This document shows positions 27,562 to 36,151 of a stretch of 48,010 nt of DNA, piece by piece. The notes under the pieces are model-generated. The model saw only the letters and a program-made list of their open reading frames with translations. It made no database searches and had not been told where the DNA came from. The DNA is taken from positions 1-48,010 of the IMG/VR virus record IMGVR_UViG_3300021420_000009. The stretch is one strand, 5' to 3'. Both the position numbers and the translations under genes were made by a program. The DNA is from a virus. Numbering within the stretch: the stretch's first letter is position 1; every line of letters begins with the position of its first letter.

Positions 27562-29894
27562 TTCTCTTGAAAGATCACAAAGAACTCTCCGATACGATTA
27601 AGGATAACCTCCTAACAATCATCAAGAACTTTGATGATGAGGATAGGTATGTAAGGGAGCGTCAGCTTAGGCAATGGAAACGTCTCGAATATATGTGGTC
27701 TGGATTCTCTCAGATTTGGTGGGATAACGTAGCACATGATTGGAGAGTTTGGGGAGTAGGAGATGAGGCTCAAGGTAATGATGACAACTTCTTCTATGAT
27801 AAACCCGTTAATGTATTTCGAGCTTACTTGGAATCTATTATTGCTGCTCTCTCTGTAAATGTACCTGCAATCAAATGTAGTCCAGATGACGCACAGGATG
27901 ATTTGGATATCCAGACATCCAGAGCTGGAGACAAGATAGGCAAACTTATTTATAAGCATAATGATGCTCAACTCTTATTCATCCATGCCCTCTATATTTA
28001 TTGTACACAAGGAATGATAGCTGCTTATAATTATACTGATTGTAATGAGAAATATGGTACTTATCAAAAGCCTCAGTATGAATCGAGCGAAGAAGTAGAA
28101 CTTACTAAGTATTGTAAGAATTGTGGAAATGAAATTGGTCCGGCTGATGTTCAGAAATCAAATGAATATTCAGCTATGAAAGAGGCAGAATATGATCCAG
28201 ATGACGATGACGCTGCTGTTGATTCTCTGTTACAGGATGATGGTGTTCTCTGCCCTAAGTGCCAGCAAAGCTTAGATACTGAAGTAAAAGCTAAGAAGGT
28301 TATAGTTACTCGTTTCGTGGGAAGATCCACCGCCCCGAAGTCCCGGCAGAAGATAGAAGTTTATGGTGGTCTATTTGTAAAAGTTCCAGTCTATGCGAAG
28401 AATATAAAGAAAACTCCTTACATAGCAAAGCTAGAGGAAGAACACTATACATTTGCTATGGAGGAGTTTCCAGATCTAAAAGATAAAATAGGGCCTAATT
28501 CTTCCTCATCTTATGACCCATATGAAAGATGGGCGCGGTTGAATACTCAATACTTAGGAGATTATCCTAATAATACAGTTACTAGAGCAGATTGGTGGCT
28601 ACGTCCTAGTACTTTCTGTATTATAAGAGATGAGAAAGAAGCTAAGCAATTAAAGAAAGAATTTCCTGATGGTGTTAAAGTTACATTAATTAATGATCAA
28701 ATTGCATGTGCGGTCAATGAGGATCTTGAAGATCATTGGACCCTTACTGAAAATCCTCTTTCTAGCTATGTTCATTTTGATCCTCTTGGAATGCTACTCA
28801 CGTCTATCCAAGAGATAACTAATGATATTCTCTCTTTAGTACTTCAGACTATGGAGCATGGAATTGCTCAGACTTTTGCTGATCCTACAATTCTAAACTT
28901 TGAACAGTATAGACAAACAGAAGTCCGCCCAGGAGATATATTTCCTACTAAGATCCATACAGGTAAGGCTATAAAGGATGGATTTTATGAAGTCTCTACT
29001 GCTACTCTTAGCCCAGAAATTGAACCTTTTTCAACCAGGCTTGAGAGTATGGGACAGTTTGTTTCTGGCGCTTTGCCTTCTGTATTTGGTGGTGATCAGT
29101 CTAATTCTAGCAGGACTGCTGCCCAATATGCTATGAGTCGCTCCCAAGCACTTCAGAGACTTCAAACTCCTTGGAAGATGTTAATTACTTGGTGGAAGAA
29201 TATCTTCTCTAAAGTAATTCCTGCTTATATTAAGAATGTAGAGGAAGATGAACGCTATGTAGAGAGAGATGTTACTGGGAATTATGTTAATATTCTTATT
29301 CGCAAAGCAGAATTAGAAGGCCAAATAGGAGATGTGGAAGTTGAGTCAGCAGATCAATTACCTATCTCTTGGGCACAAGAACAAGATATGATTATTAAGT
29401 TATTTCAGATGAATATTCCTGAAATAACTCAAGCTCTTACTTCACCTGAGAATGCTTATCTACTGAAAGAAGCATTGGGACTTCCAAACTTCTCCGTTCC
29501 AGGTGAAGGAGATAGAAATAAACAATATGATGAGATTCAAATTCTTATCAACGGAGAAACAATGCACGGCCCAGATGGAACAGAGCATTCGTCTGTGGAA
29601 CCTGAATTACTCGTAGATAATCATATGATTGAAGCTCATATACTTCAGTCTTGGTTAGTAGGTGAAGCTGGTAGGATAGCTAAGATAGATAAGCCTAAAG
29701 GTTATAGGAATTGTCTAATTCATCTCCAAGAACATATCCAGATGGGTAGGCAATTAACTCAGAGTAATCAACCGCCGCCGAAGGGTCCGCAGCAACAATC
29801 ACAGTTAAAGAAACCTACAGGTCAGCCACAAATGCCAAGACCTCAAGTTACAGGAAAACCAAATGGACAAGCCGGCCAGCCAACAGTTGCCTGA
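27558..29894 (+). CDS. Portal protein
   Basis: A 778-residue protein starting at GTG 27558. The N-terminal part has RQWKRLEYMWSGFSQIWWDN and AYLESIIAALSVNVPAIK. A zinc-ribbon-like insert (YCKNCGNEIG ... CPKCQQSL) follows, then a helical wing/stem region (LTSIQEITNDILSLVLQTME, SNSSRTAAQYAMSRSQALQR) and a long polar C-terminus rich in Q and P. Size, order (TerL, portal, scaffold, capsid) and the stem pattern identify a large podovirus-like portal through which DNA passes. The zinc insert is unusual for portals. Confidence 0.82.
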   Translation: MILLKDHKELSDTIKDNLLTIIKNFDDEDRYVRERQLRQWKRLEYMWSGFSQIWWDNVAHDWRVWGVGDEAQGNDDNFFYDKPVNVFRAYLESIIAALSVNVPAIKCSPDDAQDDLDIQTSRAGDKIGKLIYKHNDAQLLFIHALYIYCTQGMIAAYNYTDCNEKYGTYQKPQYESSEEVELTKYCKNCGNEIGPADVQKSNEYSAMKEAEYDPDDDDAAVDSLLQDDGVLCPKCQQSLDTEVKAKKVIVTRFVGRSTAPKSRQKIEVYGGLFVKVPVYAKNIKKTPYIAKLEEEHYTFAMEEFPDLKDKIGPNSSSSYDPYERWARLNTQYLGDYPNNTVTRADWWLRPSTFCIIRDEKEAKQLKKEFPDGVKVTLINDQIACAVNEDLEDHWTLTENPLSSYVHFDPLGMLLTSIQEITNDILSLVLQTMEHGIAQTFADPTILNFEQYRQTEVRPGDIFPTKIHTGKAIKDGFYEVSTATLSPEIEPFSTRLESMGQFVSGALPSVFGGDQSNSSRTAAQYAMSRSQALQRLQTPWKMLITWWKNIFSKVIPAYIKNVEEDERYVERDVTGNYVNILIRKAELEGQIGDVEVESADQLPISWAQEQDMIIKLFQMNIPEITQALTSPENAYLLKEALGLPNFSVPGEGDRNKQYDEIQILINGETMHGPDGTEHSSVEPELLVDNHMIEAHILQSWLVGEAGRIAKIDKPKGYRNCLIHLQEHIQMGRQLTQSNQPPPKGPQQQSQLKKPTGQPQMPRPQVTGKPNGQAGQPTVA

Positions 29895-31080
29895 TGCTAC
29901 TGGTACTGAATCAGTAGATGATATTATTAAATTCTTCGGGGCGGACGATGACCCGAATGAACCCAATGAAGAAGTAGTCTCTGAATTAATAGCTGCAAAT
30001 GATCCAGAGACTATTGAGAAGGGTAAGAATAAGAAAGAGGTTGAGGAACCTGAGAAGGAAGAAGTACAGGAACTAAAACTAGATGATGAGGAAATACCAG
30101 AAGCAGTACTTCCTCGCCGACAAGTTATTCTAAAGAAGTATCCTGAGCTATTCAAGGACTTCCCGGCAATAGAGAAGGCTATGTATAGAGAGCAAGCCTA
30201 TACAGAAGTCTTTCCTACAGTTAAGGATGCTAAAGAAGCTGCTGAAGTAGCTCAAGAATATCAGAAATTTGAAGATAAGATCCTAACTGGTGATCTTGAA
30301 GATCTTCTAACTTCTGTTAAGAAGAATGATAATGAAGCTTTTGTTAAGATAGTAGATGGAATTCTTCCTACTATTTCTAAGATAGATCATCAAGGTTATC
30401 TATATATCCTCGGTAGCGTCCTAGAAAATACTATTTATTCTATGGCTACTGAGGGGAATAACCAAAATAATGATAATCTGAAGTCCGCGGCCAAAGTCCT
30501 TCAGATGTTTGTTTTTGGTAACTCGGAGATTAAGAATCCTACTCAGTTAGGGAAGAAGATTAAAGCTCTAGCTAGACCAGAGAATGATTCTATAGCACAA
30601 GAAAAAGCTGCCTTCTTTCAAGAGAAGCTTGATAATGCTAAGACTACTATTTCTGGTCGTACAGAGAATCTTCTTAGGTCTGCCGTAACTAAGATTATTG
30701 ATCCTAAAGATTCTATGAATGCTTATACTAAGAAAACTGCTATTAATGATGTTATCTCCCTAATTGAATCCAATATAGATGCAGACTCAAGATTCAAGTC
30801 TACAATAGATCGTCTATGGGAGAAGGCATCTAATAGTGATTTCTCTGAAAGTTCACTACTTGATATTCGTAATACTTATCTTGCTAGAGCTAAGACAATT
30901 CTTCGCCAGAGTGTTGATAAGGTAAGAGGCGATGCCTTGAAAGGTCTTAGTTCTAGGAGAGATAAGAGAGAAGAAGTAGAAGAAGAAAGAGAAGTTAGGT
31001 CGCCTAGGAGAGAGAAAGAAAAAGAGGAACAGCGGCCTAAAAAGAGAATGAGTACACTTGAATTTCTAAGCCAAGATTAG
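29863..31080 (+). CDS. Scaffolding-type protein
   Basis: A 405-residue protein between portal and capsid genes. It has an acidic disordered N-terminus, KKYPELFKDFPAIEKAMY (residues ~89-106), long helical middle regions and a highly charged basic/acidic C-terminal coil (RDKREEVEEEREVRSPRREK). This pattern is typical of internal scaffolds that template the prohead and are then removed. It overlaps the portal gene by 32 bp. No protease is visible. Confidence 0.75.
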   Translation: MDKPASQQLPDATGTESVDDIIKFFGADDDPNEPNEEVVSELIAANDPETIEKGKNKKEVEEPEKEEVQELKLDDEEIPEAVLPRRQVILKKYPELFKDFPAIEKAMYREQAYTEVFPTVKDAKEAAEVAQEYQKFEDKILTGDLEDLLTSVKKNDNEAFVKIVDGILPTISKIDHQGYLYILGSVLENTIYSMATEGNNQNNDNLKSAAKVLQMFVFGNSEIKNPTQLGKKIKALARPENDSIAQEKAAFFQEKLDNAKTTISGRTENLLRSAVTKIIDPKDSMNAYTKKTAINDVISLIESNIDADSRFKSTIDRLWEKASNSDFSESSLLDIRNTYLARAKTILRQSVDKVRGDALKGLSSRRDKREEVEEEREVRSPRREKEKEEQRPKKRMSTLEFLSQD

Positions 31081-31090
31081 AGGTTATTAT

Positions 31091-32356
31091 ATGGCACTTG
31101 TAGAGAGTCAGGTCACGGGACTAGAACTCGAAAGAGTTATTCCCAAGGTTCGGACTCTTTTTGAAAGAGAAGATAAGTTTTATTCATCTATCGAAAAGAG
31201 ACAGGTAGAGAAGATTTCTAATCGTCAGATGAGAGTTCCACTTGAATTGCGTCCTGGTGGTTCATTCTCATACTTTACTGCTGATGGTGGTGATCTTGGT
31301 AGAGGTGGTGGTCCTACTTTTGATAAGGCAGTTCTTACTGCTGTATTCATGGCAGAAGCTATTGAATACACGAAGCTAAGTCAGTGGGCCACTGATGATG
31401 AAAGGAAAGCAGTAGTTTCTTCTGTTAGGAGACTTACTGCTACTGCACTAGATGAAATTCGCCGACAAATCGACGCTCAGATGCAGCAGAATGGTTCTGG
31501 TCAGATTGGAACTATTACTTCTGTAGCAACAGCGGCGGGAGTTGATACTTATACTTGTACTACTGATGGCTTCGGTGTGAAGCTAATGCGCTTCGGCCAG
31601 ACCATTCAGGTATTTGATACTACCGGAGTTACACTTAGGGGTTCTGGCGTTATTACTACTTATGATCTTGTTAATAAAAAGGTATCTGTCACACCATCCA
31701 TCGCAGGTGCGATAGCTACTGATATCATTGTTACTAATGGTATCTCAGCTCCTTCTAGTCTACAAGGTCTATATGGAGTTCCTTACCATCATTCTAATGC
31801 TACTACTGGTACTTGGCTTGGATTTACTAGATCAACTACACCGGAAATAGTAGCTACTGGAGTTAATGCTAATTCTGCTGCATTGACACTTCCTCTTGCT
31901 CGTCTATCTATCAATGCTATTGGGAATAGGATTGGAATGGATGAATCCTTTTCTCCTGTAGCATGGATGCACCCCTGTCAGGCTCAGGCTTATGAATCTA
32001 TTGGTCAGCTTGTGACTATGATTCATAAGCAACCTAAAGATGAATCATTGAATCTTTATTTTGGTTCTGGCTTTGGTAGTGAAGGTATGCAAATGGCTGG
32101 TGCTCCAGTCAGAACTACTTTCATGTGGGATAAGACAAGGATTGATTTTGTTATTAAAGAAGTCTGGGGCCGCGCGGAGATTCTTCCTATTGGCTTCTAT
32201 CAGACTGATGGAAGAAAGACATTTGAGATCAGGAGTGCGAGCGGTGGTGTAGCTACTGCTGATATCTTCTATATGGTAGTTGGTATGCAGACGTTCATCT
32301 CGAATCCACCTGCGTGCTCTTTCATTTACACTTTACAGGTACCCTCTGGGTATTAA
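31091..32356 (+). CDS. Major capsid protein
   Basis: A 421-residue protein following the scaffold gene. Features fit an HK97-type fold: N-terminal arm, DKFYSSIEKRQVEKISNRQM, a glycine-rich loop (YFTADGGDLGRGGGPTF), a spine-helix-like stretch (RRLTATALDEIRRQIDAQMQ), a beta-rich insertion domain (VDTYTCTTDGFGVKLMR ...) and a C-terminal P-domain. Position and size support the call. The short gene just after it may be its decoration protein. Confidence 0.82.
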   Translation: MALVESQVTGLELERVIPKVRTLFEREDKFYSSIEKRQVEKISNRQMRVPLELRPGGSFSYFTADGGDLGRGGGPTFDKAVLTAVFMAEAIEYTKLSQWATDDERKAVVSSVRRLTATALDEIRRQIDAQMQQNGSGQIGTITSVATAAGVDTYTCTTDGFGVKLMRFGQTIQVFDTTGVTLRGSGVITTYDLVNKKVSVTPSIAGAIATDIIVTNGISAPSSLQGLYGVPYHHSNATTGTWLGFTRSTTPEIVATGVNANSAALTLPLARLSINAIGNRIGMDESFSPVAWMHPCQAQAYESIGQLVTMIHKQPKDESLNLYFGSGFGSEGMQMAGAPVRTTFMWDKTRIDFVIKEVWGRAEILPIGFYQTDGRKTFEIRSASGGVATADIFYMVVGMQTFISNPPACSFIYTLQVPSGY

Positions 32357-32365
32357 GGAGGAAAT

Positions 32366-32686
32366 ATGAGTGATCTATATGCCCAGAACTTCTCTAGCTT
32401 TCAGACTAATCAGCAGCCGCTCCCACCGACTATTGCATCTGCTGCTACTATTGCTCCTATTACACGTTTGACTTTTATTACTGGTACTACTCAAGTAGCT
32501 ACTATTACTCCACCTATGACTGGGCATCATGAATTGGTGCTTATTTTTACTAATGGTTCTCCTGGTGCTTTGCTTACATCTGGAAATATTAAAACTGCTT
32601 TGCAGCCTATTCAGAATCTTCCTATTGTTCTTCAATGGGATCCAGTTACAGCTTTGTACTGGGGTTGTGCTGGTACTTTGACATAA
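32366..32686 (+). CDS. Small beta-rich protein after the capsid gene (possible decoration protein)
   Basis: A 106-residue protein with a strong ribosome site (AAGGAGG). Thr/Ile/Pro-rich with repeating strands (RLTFITGTTQVATITPPMTG; HHELVLIFTNGSPGAL). Similar short receptor- or surface-type domains decorate heads. Position directly after the capsid gene supports this; no family is certain. Confidence 0.55.
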   Translation: MSDLYAQNFSSFQTNQQPLPPTIASAATIAPITRLTFITGTTQVATITPPMTGHHELVLIFTNGSPGALLTSGNIKTALQPIQNLPIVLQWDPVTALYWGCAGTLT

Positions 32687-32690
32687 AGGG

Positions 32691-32763
32691 ATTAGAGGTG
32701 AGTAGGTTGTTGTTTATATGTAGTGTGGTGTATAAATAGCTAGGGCACTTACTCACCTCTAAT
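32691..32763. other. Perfect 14-bp inverted repeat after the capsid genes
   Basis: ATTAGAGGTGAGTA (32691-32704) and TACTCACCTCTAAT (32750-32763) are perfectly complementary, enclosing 45 bases that contain a second pair TTTATA (32713-32718) / TATAAA (32731-32736). It lies between the capsid cluster and the next gene. No T-run follows, so it may set a stable 3' end or act as partial terminator controlling high capsid mRNA. Confidence 0.7.
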
Positions 32764-32768
32764 ATATC

Positions 32769-32933
32769 ATGAGAGATAAAGAAAGACATAAAGATCAAAA
32801 TAGGTCATGGTATTATAAAATAAGAGCTAGAGGAATATGCTATCTTTGTAAAAAACCAATAGCTGATGATATTCCAACTTTAGCACATCCTGAATGTAAT
32901 AAGAAACAAAATGGAAAGCATAGAAACACTTAA
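32769..32933 (+). CDS. 54-residue zinc-finger-like protein
   Basis: Begins MRDKERHKDQNRSWYYKIRA and has CYLCKKPIADD ... LAHPEC: two cysteines, a histidine and a further cysteine, as in a small treble-clef or half HNH. It overlaps the next gene by 23 bp. Similar small phage zinc proteins exist, function unknown. Confidence 0.5.
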   Translation: MRDKERHKDQNRSWYYKIRARGICYLCKKPIADDIPTLAHPECNKKQNGKHRNT

Positions 32934-33474
32934 CAAACGTCTCATAGAGTACTGGGGATATGGTAATGGAGATTCTCCTAACTTCCGTATAGTATTCTCT
33001 GATGATCAGCTAGAGAAACAGTATGGAACTAGATCTAGATTTACTTCAAATGGAGTTTTATTAGGAACTGATACAAGTGTAGCTGAAGTTCCTAAGTATT
33101 CATGGATTATAGGAAAGTATCTTCTAGAGCAGCTTCAAGAAGTTCCACTTATTAATAAACGAGAATTGCTAGATAGAAAGTTATCATATGAACCGCGGTG
33201 GACTTTTGAGAATGCTCAAGGGAATCCACTTCCTCCTAAGTGGGAAGTTTGTGAGTTAGTTATTCTTTCTATAATGAAGAATAGAGGGCCTAAGCATTTT
33301 GCGAAATATACAGAAGGTGATCCAGTCCAAGAGAGATTAGAAAGAGTAATGAAGATAGAAGATGAGTTATATGGGAATGAGAGTAATCTAGGGGATGCTC
33401 TTGCCCATAAGCAGGGAGTGGCACTAAATAATAGAGATATGGAGTTACCACGTGTTGACAAATCCACTCGATAA
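32911..33474 (+). CDS. Unassigned virion-region protein (187 aa)
   Basis: Features: NKRLIEYWGYGNGDSPNFRI, TDTSVAEVPKYSWIIGKYLL, LPPKWEVCELVILSIM, and a charged C-terminus. The motif around PKWEVCELVI recurs in phage genes located between capsid and adaptor. Its function is not established. The following gene starts within its end. Confidence 0.55.
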   Translation: MESIETLNKRLIEYWGYGNGDSPNFRIVFSDDQLEKQYGTRSRFTSNGVLLGTDTSVAEVPKYSWIIGKYLLEQLQEVPLINKRELLDRKLSYEPRWTFENAQGNPLPPKWEVCELVILSIMKNRGPKHFAKYTEGDPVQERLERVMKIEDELYGNESNLGDALAHKQGVALNNRDMELPRVDKSTR

Positions 33475-34135
33475 AGCGACTATGATTAGTATCGTGCCTT
33501 TCGATGTCCCGATGGTCTTTCCTACTATTACACCAGGTAAGTTTCTAATTCCCGCCGCGGCGGATGATGACTTTAATATATTAGTCCTTGGTCCTTCCTT
33601 CTGGTATCAGGACATGGGAGAGGATAGGCCAGCTATTAGAGTGGCTGAATCATCTATTCAAGTAGCTACTTCCTTTGTAAATGATTTCTGTAATAGTCAA
33701 TTAGGTATGAGTGAAGATGCTAAGCCAGGACTTATGTTTGTTCCTGGTGCTAAGACTAAGCATGAGATTAGAGGTGATAAGGGACTAGCAAAGGATCTCT
33801 TAGATTTAGATACTAAACAAAAGAAGTGGTTTAAGAGTCTAGTAGAGATTGCTGATATCCTATGGATTAATACTAATGGACAGCCAGCAGCTATAAGCGC
33901 AACTGCTCGACTAGCTGCTCAGAAGCTAAATCTTAATCATAAGGAATGGCTTAAGGATACTCATACAGTTGACTTAGTACGCTGTCCAGCGTGTGGAACC
34001 TTAAAAGATCCTCAGTTCCCCGTCTGTACGGCCTGTCACACCATAGTTGACCCAGTAAAATATGGTCAGATGGGACTAGTTTCCATGAGTGAAAAGAGTC
34101 AAGTAAGTAATACCCTTCAGCAATTGGTGAAGTAA
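33452..34135 (+). CDS. Structural-region protein with zinc ribbon (227 aa)
   Basis: The probable start is GTG 33452, which has GGAG seven bases upstream; an ATG at 33482 (MISIVPFDVPMVFPT) is an alternative. The N-terminal half is beta-rich (PGKFLIPAA ... NILVLGPSFWYQDMG); the C-terminal part has CPACGTLKDPQFPVCTACH, a zinc ribbon. It sits between the capsid and the adaptor-like gene. Possible head-completion or stabilising protein; not recognised. Confidence 0.55.
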   Translation: MLTNPLDKATMISIVPFDVPMVFPTITPGKFLIPAAADDDFNILVLGPSFWYQDMGEDRPAIRVAESSIQVATSFVNDFCNSQLGMSEDAKPGLMFVPGAKTKHEIRGDKGLAKDLLDLDTKQKKWFKSLVEIADILWINTNGQPAAISATARLAAQKLNLNHKEWLKDTHTVDLVRCPACGTLKDPQFPVCTACHTIVDPVKYGQMGLVSMSEKSQVSNTLQQLVK

Positions 34136-34837
34136 ATGCCTGCCTCTATTCTAGCATCAGTAGTTCTAGCTCGTTCTGCTGTAATGCTAAATGACCCTAC
34201 TCAGGCTAGATTTACTAATACTGTTCTACTCCCTTATCTTCAAATAGCCTTTGATGACTTGATGCTAGAGTTTCAGGAAAATAATGTGGAAGTAACTAAT
34301 GAGACTTCTGCAGTTATTACTATTCCTATTAATGCCACTCCTGGTACTCCTGTAGTACTTACTCAAACTTCATCTCCTGCATATCCTGCTGATCTTATAG
34401 ATATCCAAAAGATATCTGAGAGGTTATCAGGTACTACTAATGACTTCCTGCCTATGACTAATAAGGAATTTCTACCTGAGACTTCAGTTCTTACTAATGA
34501 ACTTTCATGGTATACTTGGTCACAGCAGCAGTTGTCCTTTATAGGTGCTCTAACTGTAAGAGATATACTAATTAACTATGTAGGATATTCTCTTATAAGT
34601 CCAGTAGCAGCTAATACACCAATTACTTTATTTCAATCTATCGTTTACTTAGCTCCTAGGACTGCTGCTTATGCTGCTGATCTTATAGGTAATAATCCTA
34701 CTAGAGCAGCTTCGTGTGCGGCAGCAGCTCAGAGAGCATTAGATAGTTTACTTTCTATTTCTGCTAAAGGTAAGCAGAATATTGCAACTAGAAGGCGTCC
34801 ATTCCGCGCAGGTTATAAGAATAGAGGTATAGCTTAA
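34136..34837 (+). CDS. Head-tail adaptor-like protein
   Basis: A 233-residue protein: helical start (LNDPTQARFTNTVLLPYLQI, then AFDDLMLEFQENNVEV), a beta-insert (TSAVITIPINATPGTPVVLT), and a second helical part (AAYAADLIGNNPTRAASCAA). The four-helix-plus-beta organisation and the position upstream of tail genes fit the ring protein bound below the portal. Starts directly at the stop of the previous gene. Confidence 0.55.
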   Translation: MPASILASVVLARSAVMLNDPTQARFTNTVLLPYLQIAFDDLMLEFQENNVEVTNETSAVITIPINATPGTPVVLTQTSSPAYPADLIDIQKISERLSGTTNDFLPMTNKEFLPETSVLTNELSWYTWSQQQLSFIGALTVRDILINYVGYSLISPVAANTPITLFQSIVYLAPRTAAYAADLIGNNPTRAASCAAAAQRALDSLLSISAKGKQNIATRRRPFRAGYKNRGIA

Positions 34838-34882
34838 TCCTGTTAGGTAATTCCTAATGTCCGAAAGGATGGGAGAGTTAAG

Positions 34883-35869
34883 ATGATTCAAAATCCGAAC
34901 ATGTGGGCTGCTCTAAGAGACAACGTTGTTAATGGAGTTTTTTCGGTTAACGGTGTAGGATCTCCTGTGAGTGGTACTTTTGCTTCTTCTGGTTATGGAG
35001 TCTGTGGATTTGGTTCTCTTTATACTGATACTACTAATGGAAATGTTTTTATCAATGAAGGAACTACTACAAATACATATTGGACTCCAATCTCATATGA
35101 TCAGCGTGGTCTAATGGGATGGTATACGGATTTTAGGGATGGTATTGGTAAAGCATTAGCTGATACAGCTGCTACTGTTACTCTAGCTGGTAATGGTCTT
35201 AGAGTATTTGGTTCTGAGGTTGTAGCTACCGACTCTGGATTAGTTATTACTATGGGTAAGGCAGGTTCGGTCGGTTCACTTTCATCCTCTGCTACTTCTA
35301 CTTTTGGTGTAGCTCTTGGATTTGGTCTTGGTGGTGCTCCTACTTCTCTATTTGAACCCGATACAAATGCTACATTTGTAATGGATTGCTGGACTGCTCA
35401 GCATACAGCGGTAACCGCGCGGCAATGTTTCATTGGTTTCTGTTCTGCTCTTATAGATGCTATGATTGCTCCCGCTTCTGGAGCTACTACAGTTATAAGT
35501 CTAACTGCAACCCGTGGAGCAGATTGTGTAGGATTCTATGCAAGTTCAGCTCTTACAGATGCTTTTGTAAATTGGTTTGGTATTAGTGATGCTGCTGCGG
35601 CTACTGCTACATTATCTACTGCTACTACTGCTGCTCTAACAGTTCCTACTCTAGTCTCGGCGGTTGAAGTCTATCAGAGATTTAGGGTAGAGGTAGATGC
35701 TAATGGTGGTTCTCGCCTTTTCATTAATAAACTTCTAGTTAAAACTTTCCCAGCAGCTACTAATACAGTTACTACTGCTCTTTCACCTGTTATTGTTCTT
35801 GCTGGAACTACTACTACTGTGGCTACTATGTTGGTTAAGCAATTTGGAGCCTGGGGAGTTAGAGTATGA
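34883..35869 (+). CDS. Beta-rich virion protein (328 aa)
   Basis: Preceded by a good ribosome site (GGGAGAG). Nearly all beta structure, rich in Ala, Thr, Val and Gly. Segments such as YQRFRVEVDANGGSRLFINK resemble a jelly-roll / concanavalin-like fold, common in capsid spikes and receptor-binding proteins. Position before the propeller-like tail gene suggests a head spike or tail surface protein. Confidence 0.5.
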   Translation: MIQNPNMWAALRDNVVNGVFSVNGVGSPVSGTFASSGYGVCGFGSLYTDTTNGNVFINEGTTTNTYWTPISYDQRGLMGWYTDFRDGIGKALADTAATVTLAGNGLRVFGSEVVATDSGLVITMGKAGSVGSLSSSATSTFGVALGFGLGGAPTSLFEPDTNATFVMDCWTAQHTAVTARQCFIGFCSALIDAMIAPASGATTVISLTATRGADCVGFYASSALTDAFVNWFGISDAAAATATLSTATTAALTVPTLVSAVEVYQRFRVEVDANGGSRLFINKLLVKTFPAATNTVTTALSPVIVLAGTTTTVATMLVKQFGAWGVRV

Positions 35870-36150
35870 GGACTAAAAAAGAAGCTATGCAGAAGATAGT
35901 AGATGCCGCGGCGGGTAGAGAAGAATCCCTTATCCCAATGGGAGATCCTTATTGGGATGTTAGGAATGAAGTTATTGCTGCTCTCCCTAATCTTCCAGTG
36001 GAAGTAGAGACTGAGAAGTTAGTTGAGAAAGTAGAAGAAGATCAAACTCCTAAGGAAGTAGAATACAAACCTATTATTCAAGATGCTAAACCTCCTGCAT
36101 CTACTCACTCAGAACCACGAGACCCACTTCTCTCTAGACTAATCCACTAA
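35866..36150 (+). CDS. 94-residue charged linker protein
   Basis: A helical start (MRTKKEAMQKIVDAAAGREE) is followed by an acidic, proline-containing disordered region. Overlaps the previous gene by 4 bp (ATGA) and ends one base before the next start. No family recognised; a small virion accessory is likely from position. Confidence 0.5.
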   Translation: MRTKKEAMQKIVDAAAGREESLIPMGDPYWDVRNEVIAALPNLPVEVETEKLVEKVEEDQTPKEVEYKPIIQDAKPPASTHSEPRDPLLSRLIH

Positions 36151-36151
36151 A

